A stretch of DNA of 64,000 bases, taken from Pictodentalium vernedei. Lineage: Eukaryota > Mollusca > Scaphopoda > Dentaliida > Dentaliidae. Shown here in pieces: positions 55,524-64,000 of this stretch (position 1 is the stretch's first letter; each line of letters begins with the position of its first letter). The notes beneath the pieces are model-generated. The model did not search any database, was not told the DNA's origin, and saw nothing but the letters and a program-made list of their open reading frames with translations. The position numbers were made by a program, and so were the translations under genes. Where the stretch lies: NCBI GenBank assembly GCA_031216915.1, contig CM062294.1, forward strand, positions 165,371,455 to 165,435,454. Direction: 5' to 3'.

Positions 55524-57566
55524 ATGAAAGGATATTGTTCAAATTGTAATAGGAAGAAATCTTCCTCTGACTTTCATGATCATTGCATTAATTGTAGTCA
55601 GTGTTCTCGCACTAATCCCTGTTCTATATGTCAATATTGGGATGACAAACATTGGAAACGTGTGTCACGATATGTTGTTAGTGGAGAAAGGGCTATGCCG
55701 GCTCTTTCTCCGCAAGGTCACTCTACTCTCTCAGTTTCTATTTCAGAGGAACAAGAACAGGGTGATGTTTCCATGTTATCTTCCGCAAGTGCGCTTCCGT
55801 CGTCACAAATGAATACAGAGCTAGCGGCAAAAGTGCTCATGGAGATTAAACAAATGTCGTCCGCTAGCTCGCCCGGTGTAGCGTCCATTCATCGAATGGT
55901 TCGGCAGCCGGGTTCGTCCGATGCGGTCCAGGAGGAAATGTTGGGTGATGCGAGCACTATAAACATTCAACGTGCACACCCAGTGATGGCGGATAGTAGG
56001 CGGGATCGGAGGAAGCCTTTGAGTCCGGTTCCTAGCTCGTCCAGGTCCAGCCAGGCCGCGAGCGAGAGAGGCCCCTCTCTCGTACAACAACATCTGGGAC
56101 CAGATGTTGTGGTACAAAATGTGTCGCAAGCGGAGCATTCGTCCGTCGCTCGGGACGCTCCGTTGTATAGGCAGTCCGCGGAGACTGCTCAGGCTTCTTC
56201 CTCTCGTCAGCGCACACAACCGCACCTTGGCTACGTGACCGCCGATATTTTACCGGCTTCGCCGATCAGGGATTCTTCGGCGACCAGGTCACACCATCCG
56301 GTAGCCAGGGACACGAGGCCGATGGACTCCAGACGTTCGCATAGGAAAAGTATGCGGGAGTCATCAGATGCAGAGCTGCCCACGGCGAAGCAGCGAAAGA
56401 CTGTGCCTCCGCAGGCCTCGATGTCGGACGTACTTGTGCAGATAGCACAACTTATCGCAGCATCCCAGCAGCCGACAGAAACGGTGTCGGATCGGGAATT
56501 ATCCGACGGCGCTGGGTCAGTACGCTCCGCCGAAGCATCGGGGGCGGACGACCGGGAGCATCATGAGGTCCGACCGGATGGTGAAAGGGATACGGATGAT
56601 TTGGAGCTATCCCTTTCGGAACAACATAAAGCTGCCGTGGACTTCATCCGGCACTTTCTCCCTCAAGTTGTTCCGTCGGGCCAGACTGCTGCGGTTCCAG
56701 ACAAGAGAATTATAGCGTCATTGGACTCTGATTTCTTTGAGCGGTTCAAAGACATCGCTCCCGAGTTTCCGTCTCAGTCCAATAATGTTGCAAGAACATT
56801 TGAATTATTGAAGGACGCTATATTCAAACTTGCTTCCAAAATGAGGAAAGCAGGTTTCTTGTCCGCCAATACTCTCAACCTGCCTTTCATTAATGCAAGG
56901 AATAAATTCGACACGGCAGGACAGGGTATCGCGAGAGTTCCTCTGCGTATGGACGACGAGGCGGAAGACTTAGAGTTATCATTACCGTCGTCGGCGTCTA
57001 TTCCAACCGCGGTGTTGGAGACAACTATTTCGTCTAACAGAGCCAGTTTAGATGCCTTATCTTATGCAGATCACCTTACTAAGGCATTATCACTGCGCCT
57101 TCAAGGGAAAGAATTTCAGGATATACAATCCTCTTTAAGACTGCTTTCAAGGGCAGTAGCTTATTCCACGTGTAACTCCGCCCTTTCAGTGGCAAACCTG
57201 GAGTTGGTTAGACGTGACGCAGCCCTAGCTACATCCACACTCGTGGATACTAAGGTGAAGAACTCTCTCAGAGTCGCTTCGGTCTCCGGAGAACTCCTCT
57301 TTGACGGCAAGCTTTCTGCAATTTACGATAAAATTACAAAGAAAGCTTCGGATTCTCTGCTGTTCAAATCTGCTTCTAAGAAGTCGGACACGGCATATAA
57401 GAGTAAGACAGGCACTTCTGGGTCTAATGCGCCCAAGAGAGGTTCCTATAGAGGTTCCGGTGCGTCCTCTTGGTCTTATTCAAGAGACCGTCAAGGTAGC
57501 GACTCATGTTCGGGACGTCCTTCGGGCCGGGACAACCGGTCGGACGCCCCGAGGTCGACGGGATGA
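55524..57566 (+). CDS. DIRS gag, element F
   Basis: A continuous 680-codon frame. The N-terminal Cys/His cluster (C5, C8, H18, H20, C21, C24, C27, C33, C36) precedes W39. A long Ser/Arg/Gln-rich linker follows. A conserved helical-looking middle has EQHKAAVDFIRHFLPQVVPS and SVANLELVRRDAALATSTL. The C-terminus is Ser/Arg/Gly-rich (SGRPSGRDNRSDAPRSTG). The start is chosen because its context (TTTTCACAATGAAAG) and position match A. The frame overlaps the beginning of the RT frame. It is ORF1 of a DIRS element, probably RNA-binding; the role is inferred from family position. Confidence 0.85.
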   Translation: MKGYCSNCNRKKSSSDFHDHCINCSQCSRTNPCSICQYWDDKHWKRVSRYVVSGERAMPALSPQGHSTLSVSISEEQEQGDVSMLSSASALPSSQMNTELAAKVLMEIKQMSSASSPGVASIHRMVRQPGSSDAVQEEMLGDASTINIQRAHPVMADSRRDRRKPLSPVPSSSRSSQAASERGPSLVQQHLGPDVVVQNVSQAEHSSVARDAPLYRQSAETAQASSSRQRTQPHLGYVTADILPASPIRDSSATRSHHPVARDTRPMDSRRSHRKSMRESSDAELPTAKQRKTVPPQASMSDVLVQIAQLIAASQQPTETVSDRELSDGAGSVRSAEASGADDREHHEVRPDGERDTDDLELSLSEQHKAAVDFIRHFLPQVVPSGQTAAVPDKRIIASLDSDFFERFKDIAPEFPSQSNNVARTFELLKDAIFKLASKMRKAGFLSANTLNLPFINARNKFDTAGQGIARVPLRMDDEAEDLELSLPSSASIPTAVLETTISSNRASLDALSYADHLTKALSLRLQGKEFQDIQSSLRLLSRAVAYSTCNSALSVANLELVRRDAALATSTLVDTKVKNSLRVASVSGELLFDGKLSAIYDKITKKASDSLLFKSASKKSDTAYKSKTGTSGSNAPKRGSYRGSGASSWSYSRDRQGSDSCSGRPSGRDNRSDAPRSTG

Positions 57567-57599
57567 GGTGCGGGTCGTGGAGGACGTGGTTTCTCCTAC

Positions 57600-59460
57600 C
57601 GCAGGCCTCGCAGGTCCAGGAGGTGATGGCTTAAACCTCTATCGCGTACCGGTTGGCGGAAGGTTGTCGAGTTTTTCACAAGAGTGGGTGTCGATTACGG
57701 ACGACCCTTGGGTGAGAGGGGTGACTTCGGAAGGTCTAAAGATATCCTTCAAACGAAAGCCTCCATTAACTCGAAGTCCAAAATGGACTCAACTTCCGTC
57801 AAATCCGCAGAAAAGAGACGCTCTATTATCAGAGGTGCAGTCTCTTTTAATGAAGAACGCGGTAGAGGGCGTAGAAAACCAGGAGACTCCGGGATTCTAC
57901 AGCCATCTGTTTCTGGTTCCGAAACCAGGCGGCTCGTTCCGTCCAGTCATAGATTTGAGCTGGATAAACAAGCTGATCGTCACTCCGAAGTTTTATATGG
58001 AGACGATTCGGTCGGTCAGAGCGAGTATTCGGGTGAACGATTATGCAACGAGCATAGATCTCAAAGATGCGTACTTTCACATCATGGTACATCCGACATT
58101 CAGAAAGTATCTACGCTTCGCAGTCCTAGGAGTGGTGTATCAATTCCGGGCGATGTGCTTTGGATTGAATCTAGCACCCTGGGCTTTCACTCGGGTAATG
58201 AACTCGGTAATGATCTATTTCCGAGCTCATTCGTCTGCGGTAACGTCGGCCTACCTGGACGACATTCTTCAGAGGTACGGCAATGAGTTAACGCTTCAGA
58301 ACGATGTTCAGAATCTACTTCTATTGCTCCGATGTCTCGGTTTTATAGTAAACGAGGAGAAGTCGGATCTGGTGCTGTCCAAGTCATTCACACATCTGGG
58401 AATGAGCTTCGAGACGCACAACAATCTCGTTCGTCTGCCGTTAACCAGAGCGAAATTAGTCAGTTGTTACGCTCGCTATTGTCTGCACGCAGACAAAGTC
58501 ACGCGAGAGAATTTATGAGACTGATAGGTCTGTGCGGAGCCGCTGTGGATCTCATTCCGATGGGGCGGTTACGCACGCGTCCTCTCCAAATTTTCTTGAC
58601 TCAGAATTGGAGTGTGAAAATTCATTCGCTCGACATAGACGTTCTCTTGTCAGATCAAGTGAAACGAGAGATTCAGACTTGGGCAAACATTCAGTGGTTA
58701 ACTCAGGGAGTTCCGCTGCAGTTGCCGGATCCGAGTTTTACCATTATGACGGATGCCAGTCAAACAGGTTGGGGTGCATCATTGATCCCAACGGATTCGA
58801 GATGCCAGGGTCTTTAGGATCTGCAATTCCTGGGCAAGCACATAAACATCAAGGAAATGATGTCAATTTGGCTTGCGTTACGTCATTGGATGGACATTAT
58901 TCACAATGCTCATGTCCAAATCCTATCCGACAATACGACAGTAGTGGCATATATACGGAATCAGGGAGGCACTCATTCAGTTCCGTTGTTCAATCTAACG
59001 GAAAGAATCCTTCTGTTTGCGCTAGAACATCAGGTTCTTCTTTTGGTATGTCACATACCGGGTCATCTGAATGTACTAGCAGACTCCCTTTCACGAAAGG
59101 GTCGCTTGTTGCCATCGGAGTGGACTCTCAACAAACAAGTATTCAATCAGATTTGCTACCAATGGGAACGGCCAATGATAGACTTATTTGCGACACATCT
59201 CAACAATCAGTTGCAGAAGTATGTGTCTCCGTGTCCGGATCCAAGAGCATTTGCAGTAGACGCTCTGTTGATCCCTTGGGACGGAATGATAGGATATGCG
59301 TATCCTCCAGCGCCGTTAATTCAGCAAGTATTGCTAAAGATAAAACAATCTCAATGCAACATTCTGTTGGTAGCATCTCTGTCTCCACAGAGACCGTGGA
59401 TAAATCTACTCAGGTGTCTGTTGTGGGACCTACCACGAAAGCTTCCTCCACGGGAGGATC
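57600..59460 (+). pseudogene. DIRS RT / RNase H / methyltransferase-like region, element F
   Basis: The same domain order as 6325-8199 in A: RT (SIDLKDAYFHIM, FGLNLAPWAF, YLDD), RNase H (IMTDASQTGWGASL, ILSDNTTVVAYIRNQGG, LADSLSRKGRLLPSEW), then the methyltransferase-like tail (MIDLFATHLNNQL, GYAYPPAPLIQQV). The motif residues are all present. About three breaks. Confidence 0.85.
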
Positions 59461-59469
59461 TTCTTTCGC

Positions 59470-60571
59470 AGGGGAAATCGCGTCAACTCCATCACAACCC
59501 GCAAGGTCTCAACCTTCACGTTTTTCCGTTGTGCGGTCCTTCTTGCATGGCAAGCACTTTACAGGACGAGCAGTGGACGCGATTTCTAACTGTAGGAGGA
59601 CCTCCTCTTCGCTAAACTATGCGGCTAAGTTGAAGGTTTTTCGTCGTTGGTGTAGGGATCATTCTGTGGATATTTTTGATCCCTCTATACCAGACATTGC
59701 AAACTTTCTAGTATACTTGTTTGACGAAATCAAACTGCAGCCTGTTACTATTAAGGGTTATAGGTCTATGTTATCTGATACCTATGCACATCATGATAGT
59801 TTACAAATTGGATCTAATGTCTCTTTATCTAAGTTGGTTAGAAACTTCTCGATAAATAGACCCAGAACTCTTAGGTTAATTCCTAAATGGAATTTAGCTT
59901 GGGTTCTTCTTAAACTGAAGGAAAAGCCATTTGAACCTCTTGGGACAGTAGATTTCAAATTCTTATCCTATAAGACAGCTTTTCTCTTAGCTTTCTCTTC
60001 TGCTAGAAGAGTCAGTGAGCTTCATGCACTGTCGGTGGATGATTCTCACTATCGTAGTGTCGGGAACACTATCACCTTCACTACTAATGTGGGTTTTTTA
60101 GCTAAGAATCAGGCTCCTAATAAATATCCAGAACCTATTGTTATTAAGGCTCTTCCGTCTTCAGACGGGCGTAGGCCTTTACTCTGTCCTGTTAGAGCGT
60201 TACGTATCTATAAACAGAGATCTCAGTTTATCAGAAAGGGACGAAAACGTTTCTTTCTGTCTCTGATGCCTAATAGAAGGGACATTTCGGTCCATTCTAT
60301 TGCTAGATTGATTCAATTAACTATCCGTACTGCTTATGAGAGTTTATCTTCTTCTCAGCAGTCTGTGCTTAAGATTTCAGCTCATGAAGTAAGAGCTCTT
60401 GCTACTTCTTGGGCTTACGCTAATAGTATTGCTATTACAGATTTAATGAAGGCTGCTTATTGGTCTCAGCCATCCACATTCACAAATTTTTATCTCAGAA
60501 ATATTGAGTCCATTTCTGGAGACCTGCATTGTTTAGGTCCGTTATCTGTTGCTCAGAATGTCGTCCACTAA
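59470..60571 (+). CDS. DIRS tyrosine recombinase, element F
   Basis: The catalytic and core-binding parts form one open frame. It is continuous upstream with a longer frame that lies over the RNase H region, as DIRS ORF3 often does. Motifs: SSARRVSELHALSVDDSHYR (first Arg), SAHEVRALATSWAY (His-x-x-Arg), AAYWSQPSTFTNFYLRNI (Tyr). No MITE is present here, unlike A. The enzyme would insert the circular double-stranded copy. The true N-terminus is uncertain because of the overlapping frame; 59470 marks where YR-like sequence begins. Confidence 0.85.
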
Positions 60572-61174
60572 ACAGTTGCAACTATAGTTATGCAGGCTTT
60601 CTGTTCCAGCAGTGACTCCGTCCGGCTGCCCTCTTCGCTCTGGGCTATTTGACCCAGGGCAAGGGGAAGGGGGGGGGGGGGAGGGTGTTCCCTTAGGTCA
60701 CCTGCTTTATAGTGAAAAGCAAGGGAATGCCTCCTCCGAAGTCAGTATTTCTGAGTCGTTTCCGGGATGGTTTTAAAGTGTAATATTAATGTTAAAAATT
60801 CATTCATGTCATATTTTTAAAGTGTAGCTCGGTGTGAAGCATTTGTATATGTCAAGTGTCAAACGGGCGTTAATATACAATCCTCGGACACTTTTAAAAG
60901 AATATAAAGAGTCTCAATTCTCTGAACTAACTTTATTTATTGGCTTACTTTAAAAATAATTAGTATAAAGGGTTATACTGGATGTTAATAGAGAACATGA
61001 ATGTTATTGTGCTCAATTATGAAGGGTATTGTATCTTTCTAATTTAACATAAAATAAGAAAGATACATGTAAAGCCTAATACTCCTTTTCTCCTTGAGGG
61101 GTTGCCTCTATATTATATAGTTGAGCTTATTGGATTTTCCTCTATGTCCTAGGCCCTCCAGCCTTTTTACTATT

Positions 61175-61569
61175 CAGCTAAGTCTGGGTCATTGGTACAG
61201 TATAAAAACGTTGAAAAATTTATAGTGATTTATATATTTTTTATACTTACCAATGACCCAGACGGGGATGGCCCTCCCAGGAGTTGGGAACTCTTACCTC
61301 CCCGCTGAGTACATAGCGCTGACCAGGCACTGCCAGTAAGAATGATAACTGGCGCCAATTTCGGAACATCCTTGACACTGTGCATGCGTAGTAGGGGCGA
61401 AGTATGGAGGTCCTATAGGACATGATTTCTTTTGGTTTTGGATGCAAATTTTGGGGATTGGGGGGCAAAATTTGTGTTTGGCCCAGGATTTTTTAGAGTT
61501 AGCACCAGCAACTAAGTCTGGGTCATTGGTAAGTATAAAAAATATATAAATTACTATAAATTTTTTAAC
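61175..61569 (+). repeat. ICR and right inverted terminal repeat of element F
   Basis: The ICR (61175-61263) joins the complements of the left (GTCATTGGTACAGTATAAAA) and right (TTTATACTTACCAATGACCC) ends. After a conserved spacer the right ITR runs to TTTTTTAAC at 61569. Confidence 0.88.
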
Positions 61570-61889
61570 TTTTGGGGATTGAATTCCCATGGATTTTTTC
61601 GAAAATGTTTGTCATGGCTGTTTCACAGCAACTGTGAATAGATTTGATGAAAACTACTTAAAAAAAGTCAGAAAGTTAAGAGTTAATCTCTGCATGACTC
61701 CTCGTCACCTCAGACATACCTGATAATATTTAGCAGGCAACAAATAATTACAAAATGTTCTCAGATCTGTTACATTTTTCTAACAGTTTTATTGTTTCTG
61801 GTTCTTTTTTACAAACCTCAAAAGTTTCCTCTTCCCCCTTATTTCAGCTATTGGAACTTCTTGGCTTCCCCACATGGAGAAGCCACAAT
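61570..61889. other. NPHP3 intron, no feature assigned
   Basis: AT-rich unique-looking sequence with no terminal repeats and no credible frame. Confidence 0.45.
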
Positions 61890-62124
61890 GTTAGGTTAGC
61901 TGAACAATATATAAAATATTTGTTTACATGTCTTTGCCTTGTTACAATTTATGGGAGAGTGCCAAGAAGCACTCTTCCCTAAATTGTAAAAAGGCAAACC
62001 CTTACAGACTAAATAATTCCACTTCAAAGATAATATGAAGCACATCTGCAGAATATGAAGCCTTTAATTTGTCGCAAACACCCTCAGAGTAAAGCCAAAA
62101 TTTGGGCTTCCAGCACCTAACCAG
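61890..62124. mobile_element. Family 1 TTAA MITE, diverged
   Basis: Central GGGAGAGTGCC / AGCACTCTTCCC stem flanked by CTTTGCCTTGTTACAA and TTGTAAAAAGGCAAA, then ACTTCAAAGATAATATGAAG, GGGCTTCCAGCAC and TAACCAG followed by TTAA (62125-62128). The left terminus is diverged (TTAGGTTAGCTG) and its position approximate. Confidence 0.68.
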
Positions 62125-62295
62125 TTAATGTTTTGCCTTCTTGATACTTGTTGATCACCGCAGGCATTTTTCTAAAATAACACAAAATTCTCAAACTTTT
62201 CAAAGTTAGTTTTGTATTCTCAAAGCCAAAGTCTTGGTTACGAAAAGTTGAAAAGATTCTGGAAGAATTTTTATCTTGAAGTGATTTTTTTTCAG

Positions 62296-62399
62296 CATTA
62301 TGAGCGATTGAATTCCCATGTATCAGCAGCTGGACCACTGCCACCTATGTTGGTGCTTGGTGCACATGGTTCTGGAAGATCTCTTTTGCTGTCTAAATG
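62296..62399 (+). CDS. NPHP3: Nephrocystin-3 exon with the P-loop
   Basis: 104 bp between TTTTTTCAG| and |GTGAGT. It starts in phase 0 and ends inside a Trp codon: [35 protein letters not shown]. Human nephrocystin-3 has [20 protein letters not shown] followed by SGGPGSGKSLLLSKW, nearly the same along the whole exon. This is the Walker A loop of the NTPase (NACHT/STAND-like) part that precedes the C-terminal TPRs. The loop reads G-A-H-G-S-G-R-S here: the usual lysine is an arginine. The next exon is beyond the window. Confidence 0.95.
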
Positions 62400-62489
62400 G
62401 TGAGTACATATAAAACAGAAGCTTGTATTGTCCATTGTAGGTTCAAGATTCTAATAAAGAAAATTTAAATTTTGTTTTGCTTCACAGAG
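62400..62489. other. NPHP3 intron start
   Basis: Donor GTGAGT followed by AT-rich sequence, up to the point where DIRS-like sequence begins. Confidence 0.4.
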
Positions 62490-64000
62490 GAGCCTAATTT
62501 AAGCCGCAAGTCATGACTATTCAGGAGGCATTCTCCAATATCCTGAGATGATGCAGTTTTGGATGCTCTTATTTATCACTAATGTTCAAAGATTATGTCA
62601 GATCGTTGGACTGTGGTCCCCTTAATTGGTTCAGTCAGGTCTCAGAATCACTTTCATCAAGATACCTCCACTCACATGGAATCCGATCCCTACCACTATT
62701 CCTGCTGACCGTACAAGAGTGTATCTTTTAAATACCGAGATAGCATCACTCTTACTGAAGGAAGCAATAAAGGCCATTCACAATATTCACTCTCCAGGGT
62801 TTTACAGCAGTCTTTTTTCTCGTTGCAAAGAAAAACGGTCAACTCAGACCAGTCATGGTTTTGAGTCTTCTAAACCTTGACCTGGAGATTAGTCAGGCTC
62901 TGAAATTCTCTATGGAGACATTCAGATCAGTAAGGTGCTCCATTCACAAGAACTTCTTTTGCAGCAAACATAGATCTGAAGGATTGTTACTTTCACATTC
63001 TGATCCATCCTTCATCTCTAAAGTTTCTGAGGTTTTCATTCTTGGGCACTGCTTATCAGTTCAAAGTAATGCTGTTTGTCCTAAATTTAGTTCCTTGGAT
63101 TTTTCAGGCACTTGTTGAATTGGGAGGAATTGAACCTCAATCCATTCCTGTCTTTCACTCACTTGGGGATGGAATTTCTCACATTAATCTAGTTCATCTT
63201 CCGCTGCCAAGAGCTCGCATTATCAGTGCTTTCGCAACATATTTCTTAAAAGCAACTAAAATTTTTTGCCAGGGAATTTCCTCTAGCTCACCAGCTATCT
63301 GCTCCAGTGTCAAGCATGTTCCAGGTCATCTAAATGTGTTAGCTGATTCTCTATCCCACAAAGGCAAAATTCTTTTGACGGAATGGATGCTGAACACTCA
63401 AGTTGACAGGTCAATATGCGACAAGTGACGACCTCTCTAAATAGACCTTTTCATGAAAGTATCAGATGAGCACTTTCCTTTCTTCTTGTCCAGATCCTTG
63501 AGCCTTTGCAGTCTACGCTCTGTCGTTTGATTGGAACGGGATCGACAGCTCTGCCTTTCCACCAACACAATCATCCAGCGTGTTCTAAACAAGATTCAAG
63601 TATCGCGCTGCTGGATCATCCTGATTGCTCCACTCTCTTCTCAAAAAATTTGGATCAATCAGTTCGGCCTCTACTTCTAGATATTCTCATATGGTTACCT
63701 CTTCATGAGGATCTTCTCCATCAGGGTCAAACCCTTAGATTTCTGCTGAACGTCAGACAGCTGTGCCTTCATTCTTGTCTTTTATCAGGTCCTGTCTCAG
63801 ACTAAGAGGTTTTTCAAGAAGTGCAATGGAGTGCATTTCTGCAACCAGGAGGTTCTCCACAAGTCTAGCTTATAATGCAAAGTGAAATGTTTTCACTAGA
63901 TGGCATCTCAGAAATAACGTTAGTTTTAAACATCCATTCATAGTTCAGCTGGCTGATTTCTTTATTTATTTGACACCAAAGGCCTACAACCTATTACTAT
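62490..64000 (+). mobile_element. Old divergent DIRS fragment, element G (runs off the window)
   Basis: Protein-level matches to the DIRS RT region (GLRITFIKIPPLTWNP, HSPGFYSSLF, TAYQFKVMLFVLNLVPWIF), RNase H end (VKHVPGHLNVLADSLSHKGK), methyltransferase-like tail and, near 63800-64000, the start of the YR (CNPGGSPQ-like, then LADFFIYL). It is a third DIRS lineage, distant from A/F and B. It is heavily broken and apparently shortened inside RT/RNase H. No terminus is visible. Confidence 0.75.

Larger units (their letters stand above)
54433..61569 (+). mobile_element. DIRS-type YR retrotransposon, element F (near-complete, young)
   Basis: A 7.14-kb element, the same family as A and close to it in sequence throughout. 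In order: left ITR 54433-54636, leader, gag 55524-57566, RT/RNase H/methyltransferase-like region, YR to 60571, stem-loop with G tract (60637-60684), stem-loop 61031-61066, ICR 61175-61263, right ITR about 61339-61569. No target-site duplication; the right flank is TTT. It lacks the MITE found in A. It looks close to whole, with about three breaks, all within the RT region. Confidence 0.92.

Noticed and set aside
62626-62880. NPHP3 continuing into the frame at 62626
   Set aside because: The sequence matches a DIRS reverse-transcriptase region, not nephrocystin-3, and the exon ends at a good donor at 62399.

Overview
This is animal (metazoan) nuclear DNA: AT-rich, packed with transposons, with spliced exons that have AG/GT borders. 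The mix of complete DIRS-type tyrosine-recombinase retrotransposons, TTAA- and TA-flanked MITEs, tRNA-derived SINEs and hairpin-headed elements with 150-175 bp tandem cores suggests a lophotrochozoan, most likely a bivalve mollusc. That placement is an inference from the repeat style, not proven by any marker gene.

The only host gene I can name is nephrocystin-3 (NPHP3), on the + strand. Four consecutive exons (2759-2848, 38649-38790, 53005-53160, 62296-62399) have compatible intron phases and follow the vertebrate protein in order, ending in the P-loop segment. Together they are only 492 bp. The three introns are about 35.8, 14.2 and 9.1 kb and consist largely of mobile elements. One further possible exon of unknown identity lies at about 35404-35697.

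DIRS elements make up roughly 36 kb (about 56%) of the window, all in the + orientation. Element A (3195-10561) and element F (54433-61569) are young members of one family with gag, RT/RNase H/methyltransferase-like and tyrosine recombinase (YR) regions. Both have inverted terminal repeats (ITRs) and an internal complementary region (ICR) that copies the joined ends. Element B (10603 to about 23525) belongs to a second family and carries element C (13555-20495) inside its RT region. C and E (44020-51016) form a third, degenerate group that has no recognisable RT core yet keeps the ends of the A/F family. Their shared decay implies movement in trans. Element G (about 62490 to the window end) is an old, divergent fragment.

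The stretch 23700-43200 is a mosaic of non-autonomous DNA elements. It includes a four-level nest at 26830-35000: a TTAA MITE contains a Tigger/pogo-like MITE, which contains a 6.9-kb element with arrays of a CCATTAA/TTAATGG motif, which contains further MITEs. Large elements with terminal hairpins and satellite cores lie at 395-2714 and 39527-42178, with relatives at 23739-26400 and 34109-34542. Short near-perfect hairpins are unusually frequent.

For the retroelements I give extents, parts and a general state of decay only. All identity and age statements are by eye.
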